A model generated the notes under the pieces. It saw only the letters and a list, made by a program, of their open reading frames with translations, searched no databases and was not told where the DNA came from. A stretch of DNA of 64,000 nt from Cranoglanis bouderius (taxonomy: Eukaryota; Chordata; Actinopteri; Siluriformes; Cranoglanididae). The stretch is taken from contig CM042535.1 in NCBI GenBank assembly GCA_023630585.1, positions 34,382,399 through 34,446,398 of the forward strand. Direction: 5' to 3'. A program made the translations under genes and the position numbers. Of the stretch, positions 46,847-61,891 are shown piece by piece; position 1 is the first letter of the stretch, and each line of letters begins with the position of its first letter.

Positions 46847-49399
46847 CAGTGCCCTCCACAAATAAATAAATAAAAATTCACAAAAATACTCTGCTCTCAT
46901 GGATAGCTAACAATTGCAAACAAAACACAGGTCTATCCAAAAAATATATCTTAAATATTAGATATAGGTTAAATACAGGTGTGCAACAGTTATTGGCACC
47001 CTTTCAGTCTATACTTTGTGCTACCTCCCTTTGCCAAGATAACAGCTCTGAGTCTTCTCCTGTAATGCCTGATGAGGTTGGAGAATACATGGTAAGAGAT
47101 CTGAGACCATTCCTCCATACAGATCCTCTCCAGATCCTTCAAATTTCGAGGTTCACGCTGGTGGACTCTCCTCTTCAGTTCATCCCACAGGTTTTCTATG
47201 GGTTTCAGGTCAGGGGACTGGGATGGCCATGGCAGGACCTCGATTTTGTGGTCAGTTTTGTGTTGATATTGATGTATGTTTTGGATCATTGTCCTGCTGG
47301 AAGATCCAACCACGGCCCATTTTGAGCTTTCTGGCAGAGGCAGTCAGGTTTTCATTTAGTATCTGTTGATATTTGATAGAGTCCATGATGCCATGTATCC
47401 TAACAAAATGTTCAGGTCCTCTGGCAGAAAAACAGCCCCAAAACATTAAAGAGCCACCACCATATTTAACCATGGGCATGAGGTGCTTTTCCATATGGCT
47501 ACCTCTCTGTGTGCACCAAAACCACCTCTGGTGTTTATTGCCAAAAAGCTCTATTTTGGTTTCATCTGACCATAGAGCCCGATCCCATTTAAAGTTCCAG
47601 TAGTGTCTGGCAAACTGAACACGCTTGAGTTTGTTTTTGGATGAGAGTAGAGGCTTTTTTCTTGAAACCATTCCAAACAACTTGTGATGTACAGCCGTGG
47701 CCAAAAGTTTTGAGAATGACACAAATATTAATTTTCACAAAGTCTACTGCTTCAGTGTTTTTAGATCTTTTTGTCAGATGTTACTAACTGTTACTGAAGT
47801 ATAATCACAAGCATTTCATAAGTGTCAATGGCTTTTATTGACAATTACATGAAGTTTATGCAAAAAGTCAATATTTGCAGTGTTGACCCTTCTTTTTCAA
47901 GACCTCTGCAATTCGCCCTGGCATGCTGTCAATCAACTTCTGGGCCACATCCTGACTGATGGCAGCCCATTCTTGCGTAATCAATGCTTGGAGTTTGTCA
48001 GAGTTTGTGGGTTTTTGTTTGTCCACCCGCCTCTTGAGGATTGACCACAAATTCTCAATGGGATTAAGGTCTGGGGAGTTTCCTGGCCATGGACCCAAAA
48101 TGTCGATGTGTTGTTCCCCGAGCCACTTCGTTATCACTTTTGCCTTGTGGCAAGGTGCCCCATCATGCTGGAAAGGGCATTGTTCATCACCAAACTGTTC
48201 TTGGATGGTTGGGAGAAGTTGCTCTCTGAGGATGTTTTTGTACCATTCTTTATTCATGGCTGTGTTCTTAGGCAAAATTGTGAGTGAGACCACTCCCTTG
48301 GCTGAGAAGCAACCCCACACATGAGTGGTCTCAGGATGCTTTACTGTTGGCATGACACAGGACTGATGGTAGCGCTCACCTTTTCTTCTCCGGACAAGCT
48401 TTTTTACAGATGCCCCAAACAATCGGAAAGGGGATTCATCAGAGAAAATGACATTACCCCAGTCCTCAGCAGTCCAATCCCTGTACTTTTTGAAGAATAA
48501 CAGTCTGTCCCTGATGTTTTTCCTGGAGAGAAGTGGCTTCTTTGCTGCCCTTCTTGACACCAGGCCATCCTCCAAAAGTCTTTGCCTTACTGTGCATGCA
48601 GATGCACTCTCACCTGCCTGCTGCCATTCCTGAGCAAGCTCTGCACTGGTGGTGCCCCGATCCCGCAGCTGAATCAACTTTAGGAGACGGTCCTGGCGCT
48701 TGCTGGACTTTCTTGGGCGCCCTGAAGCCTTCTTCACAACAGTTGAACCTCTCTCCTTGAAGGTCTTGATGATCCGATAAATGGTTGATTTAGGTGCAAT
48801 CTTACTAGCAGCAATATCCTTGCCTGTGAATCCCTTTTTGTGCAAAGCAATGATGGCTGCACGTGTTTCCTTGCAGGTAACCATAGTTAACAGAGGAAGA
48901 AGAATAATTTCAAGCACCACCCTCCTTTTAAAGCTTCCAGTCTGTTATTCTAACTCAATCAGCATGACAGAGTGATCTCCAGCCTTGTCCTCGTTAACAC
49001 TCTCACCTGTGTTAACGAGAGAATCACTGACATGATGTCAGCTGCTCCTTTTGTGGAAGGGCTGAAATGCAGTGGACATGTTTTTTTGGGATTAAGTTCA
49101 TTTTCATGACAAAGAGGGACTTTGAAATTAATTGCAATTCATCTGATCACTTTTCATAACATTCTGGAGTATATGCAAATTGCCATCATAAAAGCTGAGG
49201 CAGCAGACTCTGTAAAAATTAATATTTGTGTCATTCTCAAAACTTTTGGCCACGGCTGTAGGTGACTTCAGATTGTAGTTTTGGAGACTTTCTGACCGCA
49301 AGACGCAACTAACTTCTGCAATTCTCCAGCTGTGATCCTTGGGATTTTTTTGGCAGATGAGCCTTCCTTGCTCATATTTATTAGTGGAGGGCACTGTTT

Positions 49400-49451
<52 letters not shown>

Positions 49452-50388
49452 TATAATGTATAAGGACAAGTTTTTTGGCGTTTTGATGCATGGACTGGTC
49501 TTTTACCACAGTGATCTGCTAACAATTACAATGTTGGTCACTCCAGGACCATCCACAGCACAAGTTAGTTCTTGCAACCAGAAACCACAAAGTCTGCTGT
49601 CTTGAAGGAAAAAAGTTTACAGAGTGCTGACAGAGACTCCTCCTATAAATATTAAATAGTGCAGACTCTTTCCATAAATGTTAAATACACACATCCTTGC
49701 AATTGTTTTTCTTTGTTAAATAACGTGTTTATCCATAATTTATTAACGTTAGAATATGTAGAGCATCTGCCATGCAAGTTCCTGTGTGAGTTGTTACTAT
49801 TGTGAAATCAACCTACAATGCATATTTTTGGACTGGGGGAGGAAACCGGAGTACCTGGAGGAAACCCCCAAAGCACAGGGCGAACATGCAAACATACACA
49901 CTGGGTGGACGCGGGATTCAAGCCGCCAACCCCGGACGTACGAGGTAAAAGGGACCCCCTCCAATTAATTAAAAAAAATAATCTAAAGAGTAAACGCTTA
50001 TCAAGATAATCCCTAATTGCAGCCCTGATATAAAGTATGCCATGAATGGCATGCATTTATTTCATCACTTAAACATAAGGAAATGTGTTTTGACAATATT
50101 AACCTGTGATTTGCCTTGGAGACAAAACTACTGTCAGAGCTGATGTTAGAGAAAATCAATCAACACCTTCTGACCGATTGGATTTGTTTCTGTGCTGAAA
50201 TCGTGCTGCCACTGTAGTCAGCGCACGCTCAAACAAGTAACAAGTAACATATCTGTTACTGACCTGGAAAAAGCATTGATCTTAGTTTAGCGTCTCTATT
50301 TTGGAGAGCACAGAAAATGGCCCCAAGGAGTCTAGAGGTTAAATGATTTGGTCTCGTACTGGACCAAGAGACAGAGGTCACACTATGA

Positions 50389-50450
<62 letters not shown>

Positions 50451-50962
50451 GAATTTACACTTTCACAAGTATGTCGTGATCTGGTAAGTCCATCAGCTTG
50501 CCCTTACGTTTTACAGATGAGAAAGAAAGTGAGAGAATGGGAGAGGCTGGGCCTCATGAAGGTCACATCAGGGTTTTCATGTGTCCAAGAAGACACTGCT
50601 TTGGCGTAAAATGTGTAGCTCTTACTCGTTTTGTTTCCTAGCACAGTAGCGATAGTGAGAGAGAAAGATGGGGTGAGAGAAAAGAGGTCCTGCTGAGGGA
50701 GGTTGAGAGGAGAGGGGGGTGAGAATGTGGCGAAAGACAGAAAGAAAGAGGAGCAGTGTTGGGTAATTTGTTGGGGGGGGTTCCACATACTTTTGAAATA
50801 CACTGTTCCAGGCATGTTTCCTGGCAACCCCGCGTGTGTGTGTGTTTGTGTGTGCGCATGCATTTTAGCTATTTGGGGACCAACTAAATATGGGAACACT
50901 GGACAGGGCTATGTGAAGCATTATATCAGCACTATAATACACAAGTCAGTGGAAACAGCAAG

Positions 50963-51044
<82 letters not shown>

Positions 51045-51448
51045 GAATATCAAGTGGGACTGGAACATATGCACTTATGTAACTGAATATGTAATTATGA
51101 TAAGGAAGTGTCTGTGTGAGAAAGAGAGAGACTGAGAGAGAGAGAGAAAGACTTTGTTTGCAGGTTTTTTATGTTGTTGTTTTTTTTCCACTCTGAAGTG
51201 GCTCATGTTAACGGATAAAACATTTAGGAACCCCCCGACATTTAGGAACATGATGTAATTTATTTATTTGTTAATTTATGTGGGTTTATGCGTAGTTATG
51301 GATTGAATAAATAGTTAATGTAGATGTATTTTTTCAACATTTAAACATCAAGGTTTTTTAATGCTGAAATTATGTTAACCAATGCAAGCTTACTCTAAAG
51401 TGTTAACATAATAAAGTGGCTGAAGTGATTGCTTGTGCAGTGTGAATC

Positions 51449-51481
<33 letters not shown>

Positions 51482-54400
51482 CTTGCATTATACCATTTTT
51501 TAAAAAATGTGATAAACTATTTAACTGTCCAGAACCAAGAGAGGAAAAGGAGCATTTCCACCATTCCAGTCGGGAACTTTTTGCAGTCGGGACCTGCTTG
51601 CTGGCAGGGTTCTTCAAATCTGGCCCTCGAGGTTCACTGTCCTGCAGAGTTTAGCTCCAACCCGAATCAAACACACCTGAAGAAGCTAACCAAGGTCTTC
51701 AAGATTACTAGAAAATTACAGGCAGGTAAGTTTGGAGGTTGGAGCTAAATTCTGCAGATGTGAAGAACCCTGTGATAGATCATGCTTCACTGTTGCCTAA
51801 ATCAAATGTAGTAACATTTTAGACCTCATTGACAAGGATAAGCTATTGTATGTCAATCGTAAATCTAATTACTGTAAAATACTGTTCATTTTTTATTATT
51901 TGTTATGCTTATATTACATCTGTTCATTTCACGAAATGCATGAATAAAGTAGGCTTTTCCCCAGATTTCTACTAGCCCTAGCTCTGTAACCTGTGGAATC
52001 AAAATTTTATTTATTTATTTATTTATTTTTACAGCAGAATGCTACTATAAAGGACTTATTTCTGTGAAAATTTCAGGTTCGTATCTGGGCCCCCACCAGA
52101 GATATTCAACCCGAAAATGAGGGGAATTTTTTTTAAAAAAATGCACTTTCTCGCCCTCATGAAAAAGAGACGTCTCGAACCTGAAATGTTCTGCATATAA
52201 ACTATACTTTTAGGTACCCCCTAAAAAATTAAGACTGAGACTCGGACCCTTCCCATTATAAACTGACTCTAGAGATCTATGTGCTCTAGAGATCGGTTTT
52301 TGTTAGGAGCTAGGACCATCCTGAGCCGAGATATTGAGGCTTCCGTAAACAGCTGTATAACCAAAAATTGTTGTGTGCCATGACACAAAGATGGCCGCTG
52401 CAGTTAAATCGAGTTTTCCATATTAATTATGTTAATTTATTATAAGCTCAAATGTTTTGTAGTCTCTGAATGCGTCTACGATTTGTCTGTTTGACTTAAT
52501 CCAGGTCACATGGCCTATTTTTCAGCTGTATTTTAAGACACAGCAGAGGCACTCTCACTCCTCCTCTCTGTGATAGCCCTGATCCTGGGTGTGTTCCAAA
52601 CACTAATGTTCTCTTATTAACATTCAGTTCAACAAGAAACAGTCAATCGATTAATACTAACCACACTGAAGGGACACTCAAGATAATGTCTATCAAGTTT
52701 GAGACATGTCTTAATAAGGCTGATGTTCTATTAATAACAATAACTAAACATGGATTCTAGTATTCAGGGCCAAGCAGCTGTGCATTTTATAGCCAGGCTG
52801 ATATAAGAATCACATCAGAGACCACATGCCATTTTTAAGTGTCATATTTAGTCTAAATATCCTATTGTGCTAGTAACTCCAGGCCTGACAGCTTCCTGTT
52901 TTGGAGCTTTGGTGGAGGCATCTCCATTGATGCATTGGCTTCAAGTTCTACTTGTTTAAACATAATCTAGTTATTCAAATATAAAGCACATTGGGCTTAT
53001 ATGTATAAATCATATTTATTTATTGGTGGCTCAGTGGTTACAGTTATAGTAATCGCAAAATAATGATTTCAGTCATAGCACTTGAGCTCTTGAGCCAAGT
53101 GCTTAATGTTCACCTTGGATTGATTGCTTTTATATCAGTAGTATATAAAAGCATCAGCTGAACAAATAAATATAAACATATTGGGGCTGTTAGAGCATTA
53201 TATTCCTAAACCTTCAACCTATAGAACCTAAACCAGTGCAGTTTTACGAAAATACATGTGTTAACATACTTTGTTTACTTTACTTATGGTTTATTAATGC
53301 TGAAATTATGTTAACCAATGCAGTACCTGATGTTAGTTAAGGTAAGCTTAATGTGAAGTGTAAAGGTAAAAAAGTAGCTGAAGTGATTGTGATTAGGTTT
53401 GTGTGATATTTAAAAAAAAAAAAAAAAAGTTGTGATAAACTATTTAATTGTCCAGAAACGATAGCCTAATAAAGACAGGAAAAGGAGCCATTCCAGGTGT
53501 AATAGTATTGTTAGTTGTGCAGTCGGGAACTGCTTGCTGGCAGTGGCAATTGTGAAAACTGAGCTGTAGATTATGTACAGTAAACAAGAGGGAAAAAACC
53601 CTTAAAACACCTACACAAATAATTCCTGATTAATATGTCAGTTGGCTTACAGTGGGTATAGAAAAGAATCACCCCCCTTTAAAATAAACACATTTTGTTG
53701 CTTTTCAGCCTGAAATGAAGATGGACACAGTTTTTGTTTTATCCAGCTGTATTTACTCAGTGCAACTTATAACATCCAAGTGAAAGATATAACACCAACA
53801 TGTCAGAAATTAAAAAAAAAAAAAAATTAAAAACCAGAATTATTGAGTTGGAAAAAGGATCACCCCCTTGCTTTAATTTGCCTTAATCTTTTAATTACAG
53901 CCTTTAGTCTGTTGGGATATGTCTGTACTAACTTTGCACAGCTAGACTTTGCAATATTTGCCCACTCTTCTTTGCAGAACTGCTCAAGTTCAGTTAAATT
54001 TGATGGTGACCGTTTGTGGACTGCAGTCTTCAAGTCATTCCACAGATTTTCAGTGGGGTTTAAGTCTGGGTTCTGACTAGGCCATGCAAGAACATTCACC
54101 TTTTTCTTCTTTAACCACTGTGTGGTCAGTTTTGCTGTGTGCTTTGGGTCATTGTCATGTTGGAAGGTAAACCTTCTTCCCATTGACAACTTTCTGGCAG
54201 AGGGCAGCAGATTTTCCTCAAGAATTTGACGGTATTTTACTCAAACCATTTTCCTTCTATCCTGATAAGTGCTCCAGTCCCTGCTGCAGAGAAACACCCC
54301 CATAACAGGATATTACCACCTCTATGCTTTACTGTAGGAATGGTGTTATTTGGATGTTGAGCTGTATTGGGTTTCCGCCAGACGTATCGTTTGGTGTTGA

Positions 54401-56326
54401 GGCCAAATAATTCATCTGACCATAACACCTTTTTCCATGTGGCCTCAGAATCTTCAAGGTGCATTTTGGCAAAGCTCAGTCGTGGATGGCTTTTTTCTTG
54501 CAACCCTCCCATACAAGCCACATTTGTGGAGAATTTGTGATATTGTTGTCACATGCACACAATGACCACTCTTTGTCATAAACTCCTGCAACTGCTTCAG
54601 AGTTGCTGTAGGCCTCTTGGTAGCCTCTCTGACCAGTTTCCTCCTGGCTCTTTCATCCAGTTTGGAGCGATGTCCTGATCCAGGGAGGGTCTGTGTTGTA
54701 CCAAATACCTTCCACTTCTTAGTAATAGATGTCACTGTGCTTCTAAGCATTGATAAAGCCTTTGAAATTTTTTTGTATCCATCTCCTGACTTGTGCCTGT
54801 CCACAACTTTATCCTGGAGATCTTTTGACAGTGCCTTGCCACCCATAGTTTGCTTCAGTTGCACTATAAAATGCTCCAGGAAAGCTCTTTTCATGCTGAG
54901 CTAATCAAAATGACCACAGCTGATCACAGTTGAAAGTCAAATGGCTTTGTGTGCCATTGAGAAGGTGATTAGCTACACCTGATTGAGTTTACAAGTCATT
55001 TTAGGAGGGGGGGAGTGATCCTTTTTCCAACTCAGTGATTCTGCTTTTTTATTTTAAAAAAAAAAATATTTTTCACTTGGATGTCATAAGTTGCACTGAG
55101 TAAATACAGCTGGATAAAACAACAACTGTGTCTGTCTTCATTTCAGGCTGAAAAGCAACAAAATGTGATTATTTTAAAGGGGGGTGATTCTTTTCTATAC
55201 CCACTGTATCTCACGTTTTATTGAGGAGAAAAAGACTGCTCTTTTGGCATATTATTGAGTGATGAGTCATACTAGCATACTTCGATGGTAAATATCGGAG
55301 CTTCAATGCAAAATGAGCAAAGGTTGGCAGATCTGGTAATATAATATAATATAATCAGTGACAGGTTGGAGTGATGCAGGCTGACGAGCAGTAGAGTTGT
55401 TACCACCCTGAAGAATACAGTTGTCCCCAGTGAGACCGCTGGCAAACAGAAACAGGAGTCCAGTGACAATGCTATTTCCCCAAGCTCCAGTTCAGTCCAG
55501 AGCTTCCTCGATAAGTGCCCAATGAATGTGAAAGTAGAGGACGTTGAGATGTTGGCGGTGAAGCACTGAGTGGAGGGTCAGAATAAACAAGCTATGCAAA
55601 TGCATAAAAAACTAGCTCTTTTGCCAAGTAGCCAAGCCCATTTAACCCTAATCCAACACATTGTCAACCTTTTCCTCTCCTTATTGTTATGTCTTTTGTA
55701 GTTAATGTCATGGAACATGCGTGAAACAAGTTAGTTCTTGTTATCACTTACGATAAAACAGGTATAACAGCGATAAATATATTTCCCTCAGCAGCCTCTC
55801 TTTTTTTTCTCTCTCTTGAAATTAATGAGAAAGGTTGTCATGTTACCAAGAAATGTAAAGTCCTGAAGACTTGTGTGGAAGAACTTACAGCTTTACTTGT
55901 GGCTGTTACAAAGCTCCGATACTGGAGACTCCTTCCATAAATGTCACAGAAAACTTCTCACCATATCAGTGATCACACACGTTTATTAAACCTGTCTATG
56001 TGGATCATCCACTATTGAAACGATAATATTAGAACAAGTGCATTAATATAAATCCTAGAAAATGAGTCAACCAATCAGAATTGAGCATTCAACAGCACTG
56101 TGGTATGAATAACTACACCAATTATAACAACATCAAGAGCAGTTGCTAGTGCTAGTGTGTGCTAATAACGTCTGTGTGTGTGTGTGTGTGTGTGTGGATT
56201 GTCAGCAGCAGCTGTGCAAGCTTGCCTTCATGGCATTAACAACTTTGGCTGGCACCAGAAATTTCATTTGGTTCTTCCGGTCTCACTTCAAGTCACATTA
56301 CATGTAGTCGTGTAGTTGTCATTTAG

Positions 56327-56400
<74 letters not shown>

Positions 56401-56523
56401 TTTTGCTGACCTACTTGCAATGTTCATTACTTTTTGGCTTTGTTTGATGTAAAATAAATATTGGAATACCTAAGAGTTATTTCTGACCTCATGACCTGCA
56501 AAACCGCTTAACTGTAATCCAGA

Positions 56524-56564
<41 letters not shown>

Positions 56565-59500
56565 GGAAAAGTCCGTGTTAGAGATGTTTCTTTTTTTGTA
56601 TGTCTGTCTGTGGGTGCATGTATGTGTATCCCTGTGTGTGTATGTGTGTGAGCAGAGACCTAATTTCCGTTTTAGCCCTGGTTTCCCTCCACTATATTAA
56701 TTCCCAACTCTCTCTTCTCTGGGTGAAAGAAAAGAAAGTGACCTGATTCCAGCACTAGAATCGAGTGTTAGTGCTTAGCGCAGTCAGCAGCTGCCAACCT
56801 ACACACCAGGAAATGACTCCCAGACCGAGGCTTACATAAACCGCTGCATTAACAAAGACTGAACGAAGCCTGTATGAAATTAATATGGAATATGATCCAT
56901 ATGAAGCCTATATTATTTATGTAATGAAAACCTAATAGAGTGATAAAGAATAATGATGTATACACATATTATTGTGTACATTGTGATGTATCTCATCAGC
57001 TGAAACTTGCTGAATCCCAGCAAAACTGAACTGCTCTTCATCCCAGGTGATTCATCACCATGTCAGGATCTTGTGATCTCCCTCGAAAACTCTCTGATCC
57101 CACCTTCGGTTACTGCACGCAACCTCGGTGTAACCATGGACAATCAACTGTCCTTTTCCTTTCACATTTATAATCTGACACGCTCATGTCGATTTCTCCT
57201 TAACAACATCAGAAGGATTCGTCCATTTCTATCCATACAGGCCAATCAGGTGCTGGTTCGGTCTCTCGTCATTTCGAGACCGGACTACTGCAACTCACTC
57301 CTGGCAGGTCTGCCTCTGAGAGACATTCGACCGCTTCAACTGATCCAGAATGCAGCTGCTCGACTTGTTTTCAACCTTCCTAAATTCTCCCACACCACTC
57401 CACTGCTACGCTCCCTCCACTGACTTCCTGTAGCTGCCCGCATCAGATTTAAAACACTGATGCTTGCCTACGAAGCCAAAAATGGACCAGCACCCACTTA
57501 CATCAAATCACTTATCACACCCCAGACTGCACCACGCTCCTTCAGATCCTCTAGCACAGCTAGACTGGTGCCACCATCTCTCAGCATACAAGGAAGGCAC
57601 ACATCAAAACTCTTCTCTGTTTTGGCACCTAGGTGGTAGAATGAACTTCCCCTAGATTTCCGAACAGCTGAGTAACTGGCGTCAAACGACGTCTAAAGAC
57701 CTACCTCTTCCTAAAGTACTTAAATTAGCACTTTTCATTAAAAAAATAAATAAATAAATTGTGTTGTCGGTGTGTATCTTTTAACATTTTACCTTCCAAC
57801 AGAGTTTTTACACTGATGGTATTCTTAGCCCGTGACCTAGTGAACCAGTATTGGGATGTATTTGATGATAGAGACTCAAAGCACTTCTGTAAGTCGCTCT
57901 GGATAAGGGAGGGGGGGAGGGCTGTCAAATGCCGTAAATGTAATGTAAATGTAAATGCAATTGTGCTGCTTTGCTTTATGTCAGAAATAAAAGCATAACT
58001 GATTTATATTGTGCATTCGTAGCTGTTCCCACTGAGCGGTCTACATTTTAAAACCCAGGTCCCATGAAGGCAGTTCTGTGATGTGATTTCGGACAGAATG
58101 TAGTGTTTAGCTAGCTAGTTTTATCTCCTAACATAATAGTGAAATAGTGAGGTATGACTTCTAATTAATTAGCAGATTTTATGTACGATATATTAAATAG
58201 GAACACCTGTACCCCTGTACATTTATGCAGTTAGTCAAATCATGTGTCACCACTGCAAAACTGGACAGTTGAAAACTGGAAAAGATTGAAAATATTTTAT
58301 CCATTTACAGTCTTCAGCTGTCCAGTTTCGGTGAGTCTGTGCTCACTGTAGCCTCAGGTTCTTCTTCTTGGCTGTTATAGCTCATCTGCCTTGAGGTTTA
58401 ACATGTTGCACATTCTGAGATGTTTTTCTGCTAACCACGGTTGTAAAGAGTGGTTATCTGAGTTATCGTAGATGCAAATGAGGAAACGAAGACAAAACTT
58501 ACATGAAATACCAAAATGTAAAAAAAAGTTATGTTTAAGGTATGCTATATTTAACAGTAATGTCAATGTGTAAAAAAAACAACAACTGTTGACTATGTAC
58601 AATTGATGTTTAAACCAAATATAAAATTAGACAGACGACTGCAGACAAAATTCCTCTTGGTGTAATAATGCGGCAGATCAGGATTTCTTGAATCACGTCA
58701 GGAATTGTACTCTTGACATCCTCCAGAGTTAGGTGGTTACTGAACTTTTGTCAAATGCAAATCACATGCAAACTTCCTCTCAGGCACTTGATCTCAGCCC
58801 ATCTGCAGAGAGAATGGGAGAGTCATTATCAACAAAACACCCAGTGGAAAAAGTGTTTCGTCAGCAAGTGGTGCTCAGTTGTAATTTTTATAAGAATCTG
58901 TGCTGCAAGAAATCTTCCTACGGGATTAATATGTCGTTTTCTGCCTTAAAATAAAGTGACGTTATGAGGTTATACATTGGCACGATGTCACATTTTGGTT
59001 ATCAAGCTAAAATACATAAACACAACAAGCATCCTTTTTTCAGTTCCACAAAAGATCAGTTGACAATGAAGCACGATCTGCTTTCATGCTTACTTTCTGT
59101 TGTACATTATTTGCAACATAAAACGTGTGGAATGTTTTCCACTGTGACTGTTAGAGACATGATGTAGAGACAAATGTAATTTCCTATAACAGGAGCTCTG
59201 ACAGCAGTTCCAATTACTCAACTCAAATCCATGGTTTATATTAATGTGCTCATTCTAATATGTTGGATAGTAATATCTCATTCACAGGGACTTGCTTGGC
59301 AGACGATGTACTTAATCTGATAATTATTTCCATTTATACAAATGGGAAAATATATGGAATATTTGGTAACCATTTGCATTTTTCCAAAACACAATATTCT
59401 AGAAGCACTTTTTAATTTTAAGCCACCCTAACACAACTGCATTAAAAACATTGACAAGCCTTCTCACCTATCTATTGATCCCAGGATATAGGTTGATCCC

Positions 59501-61856
59501 AATCAACCTTGAGAAGACAGCACTTTGAAATGCTTTGAATGTCCTCCTTTCATATGAAGCAGACAAGAAAGAGTGAGCGTAAGATTGAACGGAGAAAGAG
59601 AAACGAGACGTGTGGGTAGACAGATCTGCTCAACGGATATTGTTCTATATGAAAGAACAATAGGGTATTCTTTGCAGTGAGACGTGTGTTTGTGTGTATG
59701 CATTCTTTCTTCTGTGCTACCAAAGAGCAACTGCACATTCATTTGTGACCATTTTCCTTAAAAAAAAAAAAAATGAACAACAACAAAAAAATATTTGTAA
59801 GCATTTCATTTATACTTAGAGTCAGTAATTCTCTTAAGCGGCGGTAATCCTAAATTCTCTTAATTCTTATAAGAGTTCATCAGAACTGGCGCCATGCTGC
59901 AGATTTTATCATCTAAAACTACTAAACCATCAGACTCAACTAATCAGCTCATTACCATGGCCTTAAAGGCTTTGGCTCTGTCCCAAAAGCTTCTTGTATA
60001 GTTCATGTTTTTACTAGAATGTCACCCATTTTGAGAAAAGCTCCATGGAAAGTCATAAAACAGTTCCTCCAGGACTTTGTGATCGTAGAAGTTAACGCAA
60101 AATCAAGCAAACTCCGCAATATTCGCAGATATTACCGCAGATTTGACACACCATCTGACTTAATCACAGCGCGCATTCAGCCAAAGCCAAGTAATTCAAG
60201 TAGTTTTCTCCAAAAAAAGCACAAAAAACTCTGCATATTGCATCGCAGATTTTGAAATCAAGCATTTTTGGCCGCAGCAATCACAAAAACGCTCCGCAAA
60301 ATCCTGTACGGACTGATAAAAGCCCATGTATTCACATATTATATTCATTCATTTCATTTGTTTTCCTGTGATCTTTGGTTGTCATTATCGCAAGATAATA
60401 AATGTAATTTTCCTGAGATAACAGGATAATATTCTCAAACTTTTAATTTCCTGAGATTATTACATACAATTATGTGAAACTGTATAATTCTATATTGTAT
60501 TCGCACACATTTAGAATAGGCCTGACACTTGATTTGAAAAATAGCTGCATAACAAAATCATCGCATCTTATACAAACACATAGTTATTCATAAATGTTTG
60601 AATTATTCCTAATTTACATTGTGCTTTTTTTTTTTTTTTTTTTAAACTGCATGTCATTTTATTCAGGGAGATGAAACATCTGCTGTAATCGTATAGACTA
60701 TCCTGTTGCTCATCCCAGGATTATTATTCTTCTTAGTACTGTTTGTCTTTTCTCAGTTCTCTATATGTGTACTGTAATAATTTATAATCCCGCTCTCCGG
60801 TGTCACCCAGATGAGAATGGGTTCCCTTTTAAGTCGGGTTCCTCTCAAGGTTTCTTTCTTGTGTCGTCTCAGGGAGTTTTTGTCGCCTCTGGTTTGCTCA
60901 TTAAGGATGTAAACCTACATCAGGGTTTCTTTAAAAACCCCTTTGTGATAGTGTCTAAAAAGCGCTAGGTCAATTCATATTAATTGTTATGACTGCTATG
61001 ATCTCGAAAATAACTGTTGTTTTCATCTTGGGTGAGCAAAGGTATGTTGTGTCGAAATGTCAACAAAATTTTCCTGTTATCTCAAGAAAGCAGTATTTCT
61101 TGTCTTGGTGATAGTGATATAAATAAATCATTTAGTGCTCCCACAATAATCACAACTGAGACATGTATATGTTTTGACTGTGGACTGTCAGAACCTCACA
61201 TATTAATATTCTGCTATTATTGTGAGTGCATCTGGTACTTACAAGTCTAGAAAGGTGAGGACACACACTCACACACACATGTCCGCTCCCGGTGCTAGGT
61301 AAAGGACGCGGGACAATAAGTGACCTTTTAGTGCTTGAAATAGACCTCAGCTGTTTCACACTCTAAGAGGAAGTGCACGTGTCTGTGTGTCTTCCTCAAA
61401 GCTCTATATTTAAAACAAAGAGAAAATAACATGATAAATGAAAAGCTCAGAATGCTTCATTAAGCTTTTTGTGAGCATATTGTTATTGTTATAAAGTAAA
61501 ATACTTATATATGTATTTCTCTTACAAAAATCACATAGGCATGAAGTACGCACACCCATATTCCACATATTATACAGTCCTGAGCCTCTGAGACACATTA
61601 CTGATCAATACATGTTCACTCAAGGGCATTTCATTCATTTGTCGATTGAGGTGGATCAGGTAGATATACGTCTGTGTCTGTGCCTGTGTTTTTTTTTTTT
61701 TTATGTTCTCAAATTCTGGTTTCAAAAAAAAAAAAGTTTAGAAACAATCTCAACATTTAAAGTCTGTTTAATAGCTACTAAACATTCTTCATTAATTAGT
61801 TACAAAAACATCAAACCCATTAGAAACTTAGAAAAGAATTTCAAACTCATCAAACT

Positions 61857-61891
<35 letters not shown>

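Larger units (their letters stand above)
46847..49396 (-). mobile_element. Outer Tc1-like element, decayed, interrupted by a second Tc1
   Basis: Left end CAGTGCCCTCCACAAATAAA, right end in reverse CAGTGCCCTCCACTAATAAA. Same family as 32757-33542. Minus-strand transposase pieces: KIPRITAGELQKLVASCGQK near 49300, then after the nested insertion HHKLFGMVSRKKPLL...LWSDETKIELFGNK...QQDNDPKHTS (47252-47722), then in another frame WPSQSPDLKPIENLWDELKR (46990-47313). There is a frameshift between the second Asp and the Glu regions, and the right inverted repeat is mostly lost. Removing the inner element rejoins the frame at its TA site. Confidence 0.88.

Noticed and set aside
60019..60255. 78-residue frame as a small protein gene
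   Set aside because: No homology, no splice context, and repeat-like wording around it.
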